DNA from: Streptomyces odontomachi
GTDB taxonomy: Bacteria > Actinomycetota > Actinomycetes > Streptomycetales > Streptomycetaceae
Length of the DNA: 64,000 nt
Assembly: GCF_024435355.1 (NCBI RefSeq)
Contig: NZ_JAMJWG010000033.1
Location: forward strand, 1 to 64,000
Direction of reading: 5' to 3'
Positions within the stretch are counted from its first letter, which is position 1, and each line of letters starts with the position of its first letter. The position numbers and the translations under genes were made by a program. The notes under the pieces were generated by a model. That model had not been told where the DNA came from and searched no databases. It worked only from the letters and a program-made list of their open reading frames with translations. This document shows, piece after piece, positions 39,481 through 47,806 of the stretch.

Positions 39481-41471
39481 TGGCACAGGCACCGCAGGCA
39501 CCGTGGACGCGGTCCGGGGCGGAAGACGGGGAGGCCCGCGTGGAGCCGTCCGACGCACGGCACGCGGACACCCCGGTCCCACCGTCCGGCGCGCCGGACA
39601 CGGCCGCCCCGACGCTGCCTCCCCCCGGCGCCCTGCACACGGTCGCCGGGGCCGGCCAGATCACGCTGGCGTGGCCGCCCGTCGACGGTGCGGTGGGGTA
39701 CGTGGTGTACCACGGGGCGCGCCCCGGCGATCTCGCACCGCTGGACCACGGGGGCGGTGACCTGCTCGTCGTGCCGTGCCTGCCGTACGCGGACACCCGC
39801 TCCTGCGCGGGCGGCTGGTACGCCGTGGCCACCGTGCGGAGCATCGACGACGGCCCCGGCCGGCCCGGTGCGCCGGTGCACGCGCAGCCGTTGCCGCACG
39901 ACCGGTCGGCGCCGCCGCCCGAGGTCGTCGTGCACGTCGACACCGCCGACCGCCGGGGCACGCTGCCCCGGCCCTGGCGGGCCTGCATCGGCAGCGAGCA
40001 CCTCAGCCATCTGCGGTGCGAGGACCACACCGGCGGCCGTCCGATCGGCGCCGAGTCGGTCGCCGCGCTGGCCCGCGTGCACGACCAGTTGGGCGTGCGC
40101 CGGGTCCGTGCGCACGGCACGCTCGGCGACGACATGGGCGTGTACAGCGAGGACGGCGGACCCGGCGAAGGGACCGCAGGCGCCCCGCGGCACGACTTCT
40201 CCCGGCTGGACGAGGTGCTGGACACGGTGCTCTCCACCGGGCTGCGGCCGGTGCTCGAACTCGGCTTCACACCGCGGGCGCTGGCCGACCCGCCGCACCA
40301 CGAGATCACTCCGGCCGGCCTGGCGAACCCGCCACGTGACCTGACCCGCTGGGCCGACCTGGTGACGGCGCTCGTCGCCCATCTGCGCCGGCGCCACGGG
40401 GACGCCGAGCTGGCCGACGGCTGGGTCCTGGAGGTCTGGAACGAGCCCAACCTCGGCTGCTTCTGGACCGGTGACCAGGACGACTACCTGCGGCTGTACG
40501 ACGCGACGGTCGCCGCCGTCCGCCAGGCGCACCCGACCCTGCCCGTCGCGGGGCCCGCCACCGCGGCCGTCGGCTGGCTGGACGCCTTCGTGGCCCACGC
40601 GGCCGCCACCGGCACCCCGCTGGACCTGCTCACCCCGCACGCCTACGGCATCCCGCCGCTGGACGTACGGCCGGTACTCGAGCGGCACGGCCGCGCCGGC
40701 ACCCCGGTGTGGTGGACCGAGTGGGGGCCGACCCCGACGCACTTCGCGCCGGTCAACGACCACCCCTGGACGGTGCCCTTCACGGCACGCGGCATGCTGG
40801 CCGCGGCCGGCACCGGTGCGGCGCTGGCCTGCTGGGTCGCGAGCGACCACTTCGAGGAACTGGGCCGGCCGCCCCGGCTGGTGCACGGCGGCTTCGGACT
40901 GCTCAGCGTCGGCGGCCTCGCCAAGCCCCGGTTCTGGGCGCTGTACGCGCTGGAGCAGCTCGGCGACGAGGAGGTCGGCGTGGCCCTGGACGGCGACGGC
41001 GCCGACTCGCTCGTGCAGGCCTGGGCCGGCACGGACGCATCCGACGGCCGGCCCGGCCGGCTCGCCGTGGCCGTCTGGAACGGCACCCTCCAGCAGCACG
41101 ACTGGGCCGAGGAACGCGCCGACCTGCACCGCACGGTGCGGATCGAGGCGACGGCGCTGCCGGCCGGCCGGTACGCGGTCCGGCACCGGCGCGTCGACGC
41201 GGACCACTCCCACCTGGCCCGGCACGCCGCTGACCTCGGCGTCGAGGACTGGCCCGACGCCTCGCAATGGGAGGCGCTGACCGAACGCGACGACATGGCC
41301 GAACTGCCGCACGACCCGGTCGCCGCAGGACCCGACGGCGCCGTGACGCTCCACCTCGACCTGCCGACCAGCGCCCTCAGCCTCATCGAGCTGACGCCCC
41401 TGGACGGGACCGCCGGGACCGCCGGGACCGCCCGACCGGAGCCCCTGCCCACCACCGGGACACCCTCGTGA
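39480..41471 (+). CDS. GH39-like glycoside hydrolase, second copy
   Basis: A 663-residue paralogue of the enzyme just upstream, with the same order of FnIII-like segment (GAGQITLAWPPVDGAVGYVV), catalytic barrel and beta domain. The acid/base is in LEVWNEPNLG and the nucleophile in VWWTEWGPTPTHF. Shared runs such as WVASDHFEELGRPPR show that the two arose by duplication. The stop and start overlap (TGATG), so the copies are co-translated. Keeping both suggests different linkages or sugars. No signal peptide is seen. Confidence 0.85.
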   Translation: MAQAPQAPWTRSGAEDGEARVEPSDARHADTPVPPSGAPDTAAPTLPPPGALHTVAGAGQITLAWPPVDGAVGYVVYHGARPGDLAPLDHGGGDLLVVPCLPYADTRSCAGGWYAVATVRSIDDGPGRPGAPVHAQPLPHDRSAPPPEVVVHVDTADRRGTLPRPWRACIGSEHLSHLRCEDHTGGRPIGAESVAALARVHDQLGVRRVRAHGTLGDDMGVYSEDGGPGEGTAGAPRHDFSRLDEVLDTVLSTGLRPVLELGFTPRALADPPHHEITPAGLANPPRDLTRWADLVTALVAHLRRRHGDAELADGWVLEVWNEPNLGCFWTGDQDDYLRLYDATVAAVRQAHPTLPVAGPATAAVGWLDAFVAHAAATGTPLDLLTPHAYGIPPLDVRPVLERHGRAGTPVWWTEWGPTPTHFAPVNDHPWTVPFTARGMLAAAGTGAALACWVASDHFEELGRPPRLVHGGFGLLSVGGLAKPRFWALYALEQLGDEEVGVALDGDGADSLVQAWAGTDASDGRPGRLAVAVWNGTLQQHDWAEERADLHRTVRIEATALPAGRYAVRHRRVDADHSHLARHAADLGVEDWPDASQWEALTERDDMAELPHDPVAAGPDGAVTLHLDLPTSALSLIELTPLDGTAGTAGTARPEPLPTTGTPS

Positions 41472-43021
41472 CCGACACCGCGACCCCCTGGTGGCGTGAC
41501 GCCGTCGTCTACCAGGTCTACCTGCGCAGCTTCGCCGACTCCGACGGCGACGGCACGGGTGACCTGCGCGGTGTCATCGACCACCTCGACCATCTGACCG
41601 ACCTCGGCGTGGACGCGCTCTGGCTCAACCCGTTCTACGTCAGCGGCGAAGCGGACGCCGGCTACGACGTGATCGACCATCGCGCCGTCGACCCCGCCCT
41701 GGGCACCCTCGACGACGTCGACGAACTGCTCCGGCAGGCACACGCACGCGGGTTGCGGGTCGTCGGCGACATCGTCGCCAACCACACCTCCGCGCACCAT
41801 CCCTGGTTCGCGGCGGCCAGGCGTGGTGGTCCGGGCCACCCGGCGCGCGCCCGGTACCACGTGGCACCGGGCCGTGACGGCGGACCACCGTCCGACTGGC
41901 AGTCGTTGTTCGGCGGCCCCGCATGGGAGCCGTTCGGCGACGGCGACTGGTACCTGCACCTCTTCGACGTCGAACAGCCGGACCTCGACTGGTCGCACCC
42001 CGACGTGGTCGCCGACGTCGAACGCACCGTGCGCTTCTGGCTGGACCGCGGCTTCGACGGGCTGCGGTTCGACGCCGCCGGGGCGCTGGCCAAGGCGCCG
42101 GGATACCCGCCGATCCCGGCGGGCGAACGGCAGCCCGGCGACGACCACCCCTTCAGCGACCGCCCCGAAGTCCACCGCCACCACCGCCGGTTCGCCGCGC
42201 TGATCGCCGAACGGCCGGGCCGCTTCGGGGTGGCCGAGACCTGGGGCCCGGCCTGGGTGGGGGAGCCCTACCTGCGCCCCGACGAGCTCCAACAGGCCTT
42301 CGCCATGGACCTCGTGTTCACCCCGCTCGACGCGGCCGCGCTGGGCGAGGCGGTGCGCGACTACCTGGCAGCGGCGGCCCGGCACGGCCGGCGCCCCGCC
42401 TGGCCGCACGGCAACCACGACGTCACCCGAGCCGCCACCCGGTGGGGACCCGACGGCGCACTCGCGGTGCTCCTCCTCCTGCTCGCGCTGCCCGGCGCGA
42501 CCTATCTCTACGCCGGCGACGAACTGGCGCTGCCGGAGGTCGAGATCGCCGACGCCGACCTGCGCGACCCCACGTGGCGCCGCTCGGGCGGCACCGAACG
42601 CGGCCGGGACGGCGCACGGGTGCCCCTGCCGTGGACGCACACGGCGGCCGGCCAGCACGGGTTCTCGCCGGCCGGCACGAGCGCCCCCAGCTGGCTGCCG
42701 CAGCCGCCCGGCTGGGGCGCGCACAGCGTCGCCGCACAGCGCGCCGACCCACGGTCGGCCCTGTCCGCCGTCCGCTCGGCCCTCGCGGCCCGCGCCGCAC
42801 TGCGCGACGCCCCGAACCCGGTGTGGCTGCCCGCGCCCGAGGGGGTGCTGGCCTTCCGGCGCGGCGACGTCGTCTGCGTGCTGAACACCGGGGCCGGGCC
42901 GTTGGCCCTGAACACGTGGGGCAGCGACGTGCTCGCGAGCAGCCGCACGCTGGACGGCGGCGGACGGCTGGCCGCTCCGGGGACGGCCTGGGTGCGGCAC
43001 GGGACGGGCTCGGTGCCGTAG
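41468..43021 (+). CDS. GH13 alpha-glucosidase / oligo-1,6-glucosidase-like enzyme
   Basis: A 517-residue alpha-amylase superfamily enzyme. Conserved regions in order are DIVANHTS, GLRFDAAGA with the nucleophile Asp, FGVAETWG with the acid/base Glu, and HGNHD with the transition-state His-Asp. The N-terminal WWRDAVVYQVYLRSFADSDG is typical of oligo-1,6-glucosidases, trehalose synthases and alpha-glucosidases. It is cytoplasmic (no signal). The GTG at 41468 overlaps the previous stop (GTGA), completing a three-gene operon under the tandem operator. Confidence 0.9.
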   Translation: MTDTATPWWRDAVVYQVYLRSFADSDGDGTGDLRGVIDHLDHLTDLGVDALWLNPFYVSGEADAGYDVIDHRAVDPALGTLDDVDELLRQAHARGLRVVGDIVANHTSAHHPWFAAARRGGPGHPARARYHVAPGRDGGPPSDWQSLFGGPAWEPFGDGDWYLHLFDVEQPDLDWSHPDVVADVERTVRFWLDRGFDGLRFDAAGALAKAPGYPPIPAGERQPGDDHPFSDRPEVHRHHRRFAALIAERPGRFGVAETWGPAWVGEPYLRPDELQQAFAMDLVFTPLDAAALGEAVRDYLAAAARHGRRPAWPHGNHDVTRAATRWGPDGALAVLLLLLALPGATYLYAGDELALPEVEIADADLRDPTWRRSGGTERGRDGARVPLPWTHTAAGQHGFSPAGTSAPSWLPQPPGWGAHSVAAQRADPRSALSAVRSALAARAALRDAPNPVWLPAPEGVLAFRRGDVVCVLNTGAGPLALNTWGSDVLASSRTLDGGGRLAAPGTAWVRHGTGSVP

Positions 43022-43034
43022 GGCTACCCGATCC

Positions 43035-43703
43035 TCAGCCGGGTTTCCCGGCCATGACGACCACACCCGGACCGGTGTGCTCGTCGGCAGGGAGCCGCAG
43101 TTCCGCGACCAGGTGCAGTCCCGCCTGCTCGATCAGGGCCACGAGTTGTTCCGGCCGCCATCTGTGTGTCGTCCAACGTACGGACACACCCCCATAGGCC
43201 TCGGTGCGCGCCAGGTCCCCGTCGCCGACGTGGGTGGCGGCGATGAGGTGCCCGCCCGGCTTCAGGGCGCGCGCGAACAGGGCGAGCACCTGAGGAAGGA
43301 TGTCACGGGGGAGGTTGAACAGCGACCACCACCCGAGCACCCCGCCAAGGGACGCTTCAGCAAGGTCGAGGTCGGTGGCGGAGGAGACGCTGAAGCGGCA
43401 TTCGGGATACAGCCGGCGCGCGTTCTCGATCATGCGGGGAGAGAGGTCCACCCCGGACACGTCGAGTCCGCGTTCGGCAAGGTAGGCGGTCACCGTTCCG
43501 GGCCCGCAGCCGACGTCGAGGACCGGCCCGAGGTCGCCCACGGTGTCGGCGAAGGCGTCGATCGACGCCTTGAGCCAGGGATGGGTACGGATGTCGCCGA
43601 TGCCCGTCGTCAGCACCATGTGGGCGTAGTTGTCGGCCACCCGGTCATAGGACTCACGAACCACGTCGAGGTCGGCTGGGCGGTCGATCTGATGTGCGCG
43701 CAT
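43035..43703 (-). CDS. SAM-dependent methyltransferase
   Basis: A 222-residue class I methyltransferase. Motif I is VLDVGCGPGTVTAYL, motif II GVDLSPRMIENAR, and the post-motif FNLPRDILPQVLALF is typical of the UbiE/BioC-like Methyltransf_11 group. The substrate is unknown. I start at ATG 43703, where TATCGT lies six bases upstream and no ribosome binding site exists, as in a leaderless gene. It converges on the GH13 gene with only 13 bases between their stops. Confidence 0.85.
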   Translation of the reverse strand: MRAHQIDRPADLDVVRESYDRVADNYAHMVLTTGIGDIRTHPWLKASIDAFADTVGDLGPVLDVGCGPGTVTAYLAERGLDVSGVDLSPRMIENARRLYPECRFSVSSATDLDLAEASLGGVLGWWSLFNLPRDILPQVLALFARALKPGGHLIAATHVGDGDLARTEAYGGVSVRWTTHRWRPEQLVALIEQAGLHLVAELRLPADEHTGPGVVVMAGKPG

Positions 43704-43916
43704 CGGCCAACGATAGGACGGTGCGCCGGCCGGCCTCACGTCGGCTCCGGGACCGGTACGGCGGTGGTGGGCCCGGTACCCGGACGTCTGACGGCTCATC
43801 CGAGACCGTCACCCTCCGTATCCGATTCGGGTTCGCACACGCATCAAGTGAACCTTTATCCACGTTCCTTACGATGGCTGGATCTGCCGGCTAGCGTGCA
43901 CTCGGGGGACGGCGGC

Positions 43917-44954
43917 ATGACACTGCGTATTCACTTCACACCGGAGGATCTGGCCCACACCACGGTGGCGACCCGCCCGGACGTCATGTGGGAGCTGACG
44001 CTCAGCCTCCACCAGCTCCAGACGCCGCGGCCCGTCGCCCGTTGCAGACCCTGGCTCGGCCATGTGCGCAACCGGATGCGCCGGTGCGACCTGCGGAGCG
44101 TGCTGCGCCGGCTCACCACGCTCGTGCCGCCGCGTGGCGCCTTCCCCGACTCCCTCACCCCGCCGGGCCAGCCGTCGTTCGACGCGGCGGCGGAACGGAT
44201 CACCGGCGCCCGGCGGCAGCAGCTCGCCGACGACCTCGCGGCCGTCTTCCGGGGGCGGGAACGCACCCTGTGGGTGCGGCAGCTGGCCGAGGGCGACCGG
44301 GAGAGCCGGCGCGAGCTGGTGTGGGCGCTGACCGTGTACCACCGTGAGCTGGTCCGCCCCTGCCTCGCGGAACTGGACGAGGCGGTGCTCGCCGAGCGTG
44401 CGGCATGCGGGCGGCGGGTCCTGAACGGCGGGGTGGGGCGGCTGCTGGGCACGTTGTCGCCGACGGTCCGGTGGGCGTGGCCGGTGCTCAGCACCGCCTA
44501 CCCCAGCACGAGGGACCTGCACCTGGACGGGCGCGGCATCACCCTCGTCCCGTCCTTCTTCTGCGCGGCGCCGGTCACGCTCATCGACCCCGACCTACCG
44601 CCGGTCCTCGTCTACCCGGTCACGGCGGACGGCTCCGGAGGCGGCTTCGGCGGCGGCCCCGGTGGCGCAGCGAGCCGGGTACCGGAGGGCGTGCCGGGCG
44701 CCGGGACGGCCGCGGACCGTCTGGTCCCGGTGCTCGGGCGGACCAGGGCGCTGGCCATCCGCGCGCTGTCCCGCCCCTGCTCGACCACCGAACTCGCCCT
44801 GCGCATCGGCGTGTCAGCGGCGAGCGCCAGCAGGCACGCGACGGCGCTGCGGAGGGCGGGCCTCGTCACCAGCAGGCGGCACGGCGGCGAGGTACTCCAC
44901 GTGGCGACCGTGCTGGGGGAGGAGCTGACAAGGAAGGCCGGCAGGGCCCCGTAG
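43917..44954 (+). CDS. ArsR-like winged-helix transcriptional regulator
   Basis: A 345-residue protein. The C-terminal winged helix is clear: PCSTTELALRIGVSAASASR and ALRRAGLVTSRRHGGEVLH. The N-terminal 240 residues have no recognised ligand fold but match the layout of Streptomyces DUF5937-type regulators, with HFTPEDLAHTTVATRPDVMW at the start. The inducing signal is unknown. It is divergent from the methyltransferase at 43703 and may regulate it. A Gly-rich linker precedes the HTH. Confidence 0.8.
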   Translation: MTLRIHFTPEDLAHTTVATRPDVMWELTLSLHQLQTPRPVARCRPWLGHVRNRMRRCDLRSVLRRLTTLVPPRGAFPDSLTPPGQPSFDAAAERITGARRQQLADDLAAVFRGRERTLWVRQLAEGDRESRRELVWALTVYHRELVRPCLAELDEAVLAERAACGRRVLNGGVGRLLGTLSPTVRWAWPVLSTAYPSTRDLHLDGRGITLVPSFFCAAPVTLIDPDLPPVLVYPVTADGSGGGFGGGPGGAASRVPEGVPGAGTAADRLVPVLGRTRALAIRALSRPCSTTELALRIGVSAASASRHATALRRAGLVTSRRHGGEVLHVATVLGEELTRKAGRAP

Positions 44955-45112
44955 CCCGGGACGGAACGCGCCGGAGCGGCCTCGCGCGGCCCGCCGGACG
45001 CCGGAGGCGAAGGGTCCGCTTGCATCAGGACGTAATCCCCTGGCCGACCGCGCCACCCCACTTCTCCAATGGTCGACGGCACACCGAACGACCGCAACGG
45101 AGAGTGAACCAA

Positions 45113-46531
45113 GTGAAGACACGCATCGCCATGCTGCTGGGCGGGGCCCTGGTGGCGGCCGTGCTGAGCGCGCCCGCCGCCGCGGCGCAGGACCCGCTCG
45201 ACGACCGGCCGGACTTCAAGGCCCCCTTCCAGTGCAAGGAGAAGGGCTGGACCTACTTCTCCGAGCACGACTACACGGGAGCGATCGACATCAACTGGGG
45301 CTCGGGCGACGACGACCTCGGCAAGCCGGTCCTCGCCTCGGCCGCCGGCACGGTCAACCTCGGCCAGGGCGGCGGCGCCGGCAACTACGTGGAGATCGAC
45401 CACGGCGGAGGCTGGCAGACCCGCTACCTGCACCTGAAGAGCCAGGACGTCAAGGACGGCGCGAAGGTCAAGCAGGGCGAGCGGATCGGCACCCTCGGCG
45501 ACACCCAGGCCGACACGGCGCATCTCCACTTCGACCAGCGGCTCAACGGGAAGGGCGTGGACGTCCACCTCGAGGGCAGGAACCTCCACCCCTATCCGGA
45601 CGAGGCCCATCGCAAGGCGTTGATGAGCACCAACTGCGGCGACGGCGGCGGTGGCGACGACCCGAGCGAGCCGGAGGCGACCACCCTCGAATACACCGGC
45701 GTCAAGAGCGTCTCCAACGGCGCGGACGCCAAGCTCTCCGCCGAGCTGAAGACGGAGAAGGCGGACGACCCCGTCGAGGGCCGCAAGGTCTCCTTCGCGC
45801 TCGGCTCCGGCGACACCGCCCAGACCTGCACGGACGAGACGAACGCCGACGGCAAGGCGTCCTGCACCGTCGAGGTGGCCGATCAGGAGCTGACCGACGA
45901 CGCCACCGTGCCGCTCACCGCGACCTTCGCGGGCGACGCGTTGTACAAGAAGTCCAAGGACACGGCGGAACTCAGGCTCCAGCACGTCGAGGGCCGCGCC
46001 TACGGCCTCTCCGCCGAGGTCCCGCTACCGCTGGTCCCGGTGCGCATCGACCCGACCCCGGACACCGGCACCCTGCGCACCGCCACGGCGCAGACCAAGG
46101 GCCCGGAGTGCGCGGGAGACGTCGACGCCCTCGTCCTGAGCGTCCACTCGCTCTGCGCCAGGACCGTGGCGCAGACCGGCCCGAGCAGCGTCACCTCGAC
46201 CGCCACGGTGACCGAGGCGGACATCGGTCTGCCCGGACTTCCGGCGATCGGCATCTCCGGCCTCACGGCGAGGTCGACGAGCTCCTGCACCGCGTCGAAG
46301 GGCAGCGTCGACCTTGAGCTGACGGTGGCCGGCACGCCCGTCGAGATCTCGGACACCCCGGGCTTCGAGGTCGACCTGGGCAGCCTCGTGGGCAAGCTCG
46401 TCGTCAACGAGCAGACGCCCGTCAAGGGCGCCGACAAGGGCCTCACGGTCAACGCGGTCCACCTGACGACGCCCACCGGCGTGGACCTGGTGATCGGCTC
46501 CAGCACCTCCAGCGCCCACGACTGCGCCTAG
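45113..46531 (+). CDS. Secreted M23 (LytM/lysostaphin-type) domain protein with Ig-like and anchor domains
   Basis: A 472-residue exported protein. The signal peptide is KTRIAMLLGGALVAAVLSAP, with cleavage near AAAAQD. The M23 peptidase domain (about 40-170) has a His/Asp pair in EHDYTGAIDINWG and the HxH zinc motif in TAHLHFDQRL. An Ig-like domain (about 190-300) follows, and a C-terminal region resembling choice-of-anchor P. M23 enzymes cut peptidoglycan cross-bridges; a wall-remodelling role outside the cell is likely. GTG 45113 follows GGAGAG. A strong terminator follows the gene. Confidence 0.86.
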   Translation: MKTRIAMLLGGALVAAVLSAPAAAAQDPLDDRPDFKAPFQCKEKGWTYFSEHDYTGAIDINWGSGDDDLGKPVLASAAGTVNLGQGGGAGNYVEIDHGGGWQTRYLHLKSQDVKDGAKVKQGERIGTLGDTQADTAHLHFDQRLNGKGVDVHLEGRNLHPYPDEAHRKALMSTNCGDGGGGDDPSEPEATTLEYTGVKSVSNGADAKLSAELKTEKADDPVEGRKVSFALGSGDTAQTCTDETNADGKASCTVEVADQELTDDATVPLTATFAGDALYKKSKDTAELRLQHVEGRAYGLSAEVPLPLVPVRIDPTPDTGTLRTATAQTKGPECAGDVDALVLSVHSLCARTVAQTGPSSVTSTATVTEADIGLPGLPAIGISGLTARSTSSCTASKGSVDLELTVAGTPVEISDTPGFEVDLGSLVGKLVVNEQTPVKGADKGLTVNAVHLTTPTGVDLVIGSSTSSAHDCA

Positions 46532-46900
46532 AACGCCAGCCGGAGTGTGACCGGCTGCGGCCCGGTCAGGGGCGGTCTCACGCAGACTGCCCCCGACCGG
46601 GCCGCGCAGCCGTGCGCAGCCCGTCGAAAACCACGGGCCGGTGGCCTGAAGGTTAAGGAAAAGGAATCGGATTTCGACGCGCGAACTATTTCGATTCCAG
46701 GCACAACCACCACGCCTGATGTGTCGTCTCAACGTGTGATCGGAAAAGCACGGACAACACCGTCACCCGCAGCCAGATGCGGCCTCAACAAGCCCTGACC
46801 AGCCCTGTCGTCGAGCGCGATATCAGCGATGACGATTTCACCGGCGACGCATCGGCCCGCCGGAAGGGTATTCCACCGAACCCGAAAAGGTTATTTCTGC
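46532..46900. other. Intergenic region with terminator and promoter
   Basis: The first 70 bases carry the hairpin at 46560-46602. The rest is relatively AT-rich (around 46650-46700 and 46880-46900) and is the promoter/leader of the RTX-like gene. No gene is seen. Confidence 0.6.
46560..46602 (+). terminator. Hairpin terminator after M23 gene
   Basis: Two 19-base arms (46560-46578, 46584-46602) pair at 17 Watson-Crick positions plus one G-U, with a 5-base loop. Confidence 0.85.
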
Positions 46901-47755
46901 ATGCGCACGTTAAGGACCCTTGCCGCCACCGCCACCGCCACCGCCTCCCTCGCCCTCGCCATGGGCGGGGCCGTGCTCGCGGCACCCGTCGCCCGGGCGG
47001 ACACCCCGACCACGGCCACCCTCGTCCACGCGGACGGGGAGCTCTGGTACAAGGCCGGCGCCGACCAGGCGAACGACCTGACGGTCACCGCACAGGTCGT
47101 CGACACCGATCCCACGCAGTACGGCGAGGACTACCTCCTCACCTTCAGCGACACGGTCGACATCACCCTCTCCACGGACGAGTGCACCTACCCGTCACAG
47201 ACCGACCACACCCTCGCCCGGTGCACGGTGCCGATCCCCCTGGGCTCCGACGACTCGGACGACTACGACGTCGACCTCGGCGACGGCGCCGACACCGTGA
47301 CGATCCCGGCCGACAGCAGCGCGTACGCCTCGATCCACGGCGGCCCGGGCGACGACGTCCTCAACGGCAACGACGCCGTCGTGCTCTACGGCGACGACGG
47401 CAACGACCGCATCGACGGCGGCGGTGGGGTGTGGTCCGTCGGCGCGTACGGCGGGACGGGCGACGACACGCTCACCGGGTGCGACGCCGAATGCCACGGC
47501 GGGGACGGCGACGACGACATCACCGGCACCGCCACGGACCAGGAATTCGGCCTGTACGGCGACGACGGCGACGACGTCATCCACGGCGGCGCAGGTGCCG
47601 ACATGATCTACGGCGGCAAGGGCGACGACACGTTGTACGGCGACGCCGGCGACGACACGATCTACGGGAACAGCGGCAACGACGTGCTGCACGGCGGCAC
47701 GGGCACGGACACGCTCTCCGGCGGTCCGGGCACCAACGAGGTCCACCAGGACTAG
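46901..47755 (+). CDS. Secreted RTX-like calcium-binding repeat protein
   Basis: A 284-residue exported protein with a signal peptide (SLALAMGGAVLAAPVARAD). The C-terminal half (about 145-280) is a ladder of GGxGxDxL nonapeptides, such as GGPGDDVLNG, GGTGDDTLTG and GGKGDDTLYG, which form a Ca-binding beta-roll. About ten units are present. The N-terminal region (about 40-140) is a beta-rich domain with two Cys. There is no type I secretion signal partner nearby; Sec export is expected. Function is unknown, possibly surface or matrix binding. Confidence 0.88.
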   Translation: MRTLRTLAATATATASLALAMGGAVLAAPVARADTPTTATLVHADGELWYKAGADQANDLTVTAQVVDTDPTQYGEDYLLTFSDTVDITLSTDECTYPSQTDHTLARCTVPIPLGSDDSDDYDVDLGDGADTVTIPADSSAYASIHGGPGDDVLNGNDAVVLYGDDGNDRIDGGGGVWSVGAYGGTGDDTLTGCDAECHGGDGDDDITGTATDQEFGLYGDDGDDVIHGGAGADMIYGGKGDDTLYGDAGDDTIYGNSGNDVLHGGTGTDTLSGGPGTNEVHQD

Positions 47756-47767
47756 AAGAGCGCCGTA

Positions 47768-47803
47768 CCCGGCGTGGGGGAGGTCAGGCTCCCCCACGCC
47801 GGG
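47768..47803. terminator. Bidirectional hairpin terminator
   Basis: A perfect 15-bp stem (47768-47782 with 47789-47803) and a 6-base loop between the convergent RTX-like and ABC ATPase genes. Confidence 0.9.
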
Positions 47804-47806
47804 CGT

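Noticed and set aside
34633..39582. A 1649-codon open frame on the minus strand
   Set aside because: Only its C-terminal 290 codons (the bicupin) look like protein; the rest is antisense to the PhyH, AraC and GH39 genes and is low-complexity, as expected in high-GC DNA.
39033..41354. Long minus-strand frame opposite the GH39 genes
   Set aside because: It is antisense to two enzymes with clear catalytic motifs and has no recognisable domain.
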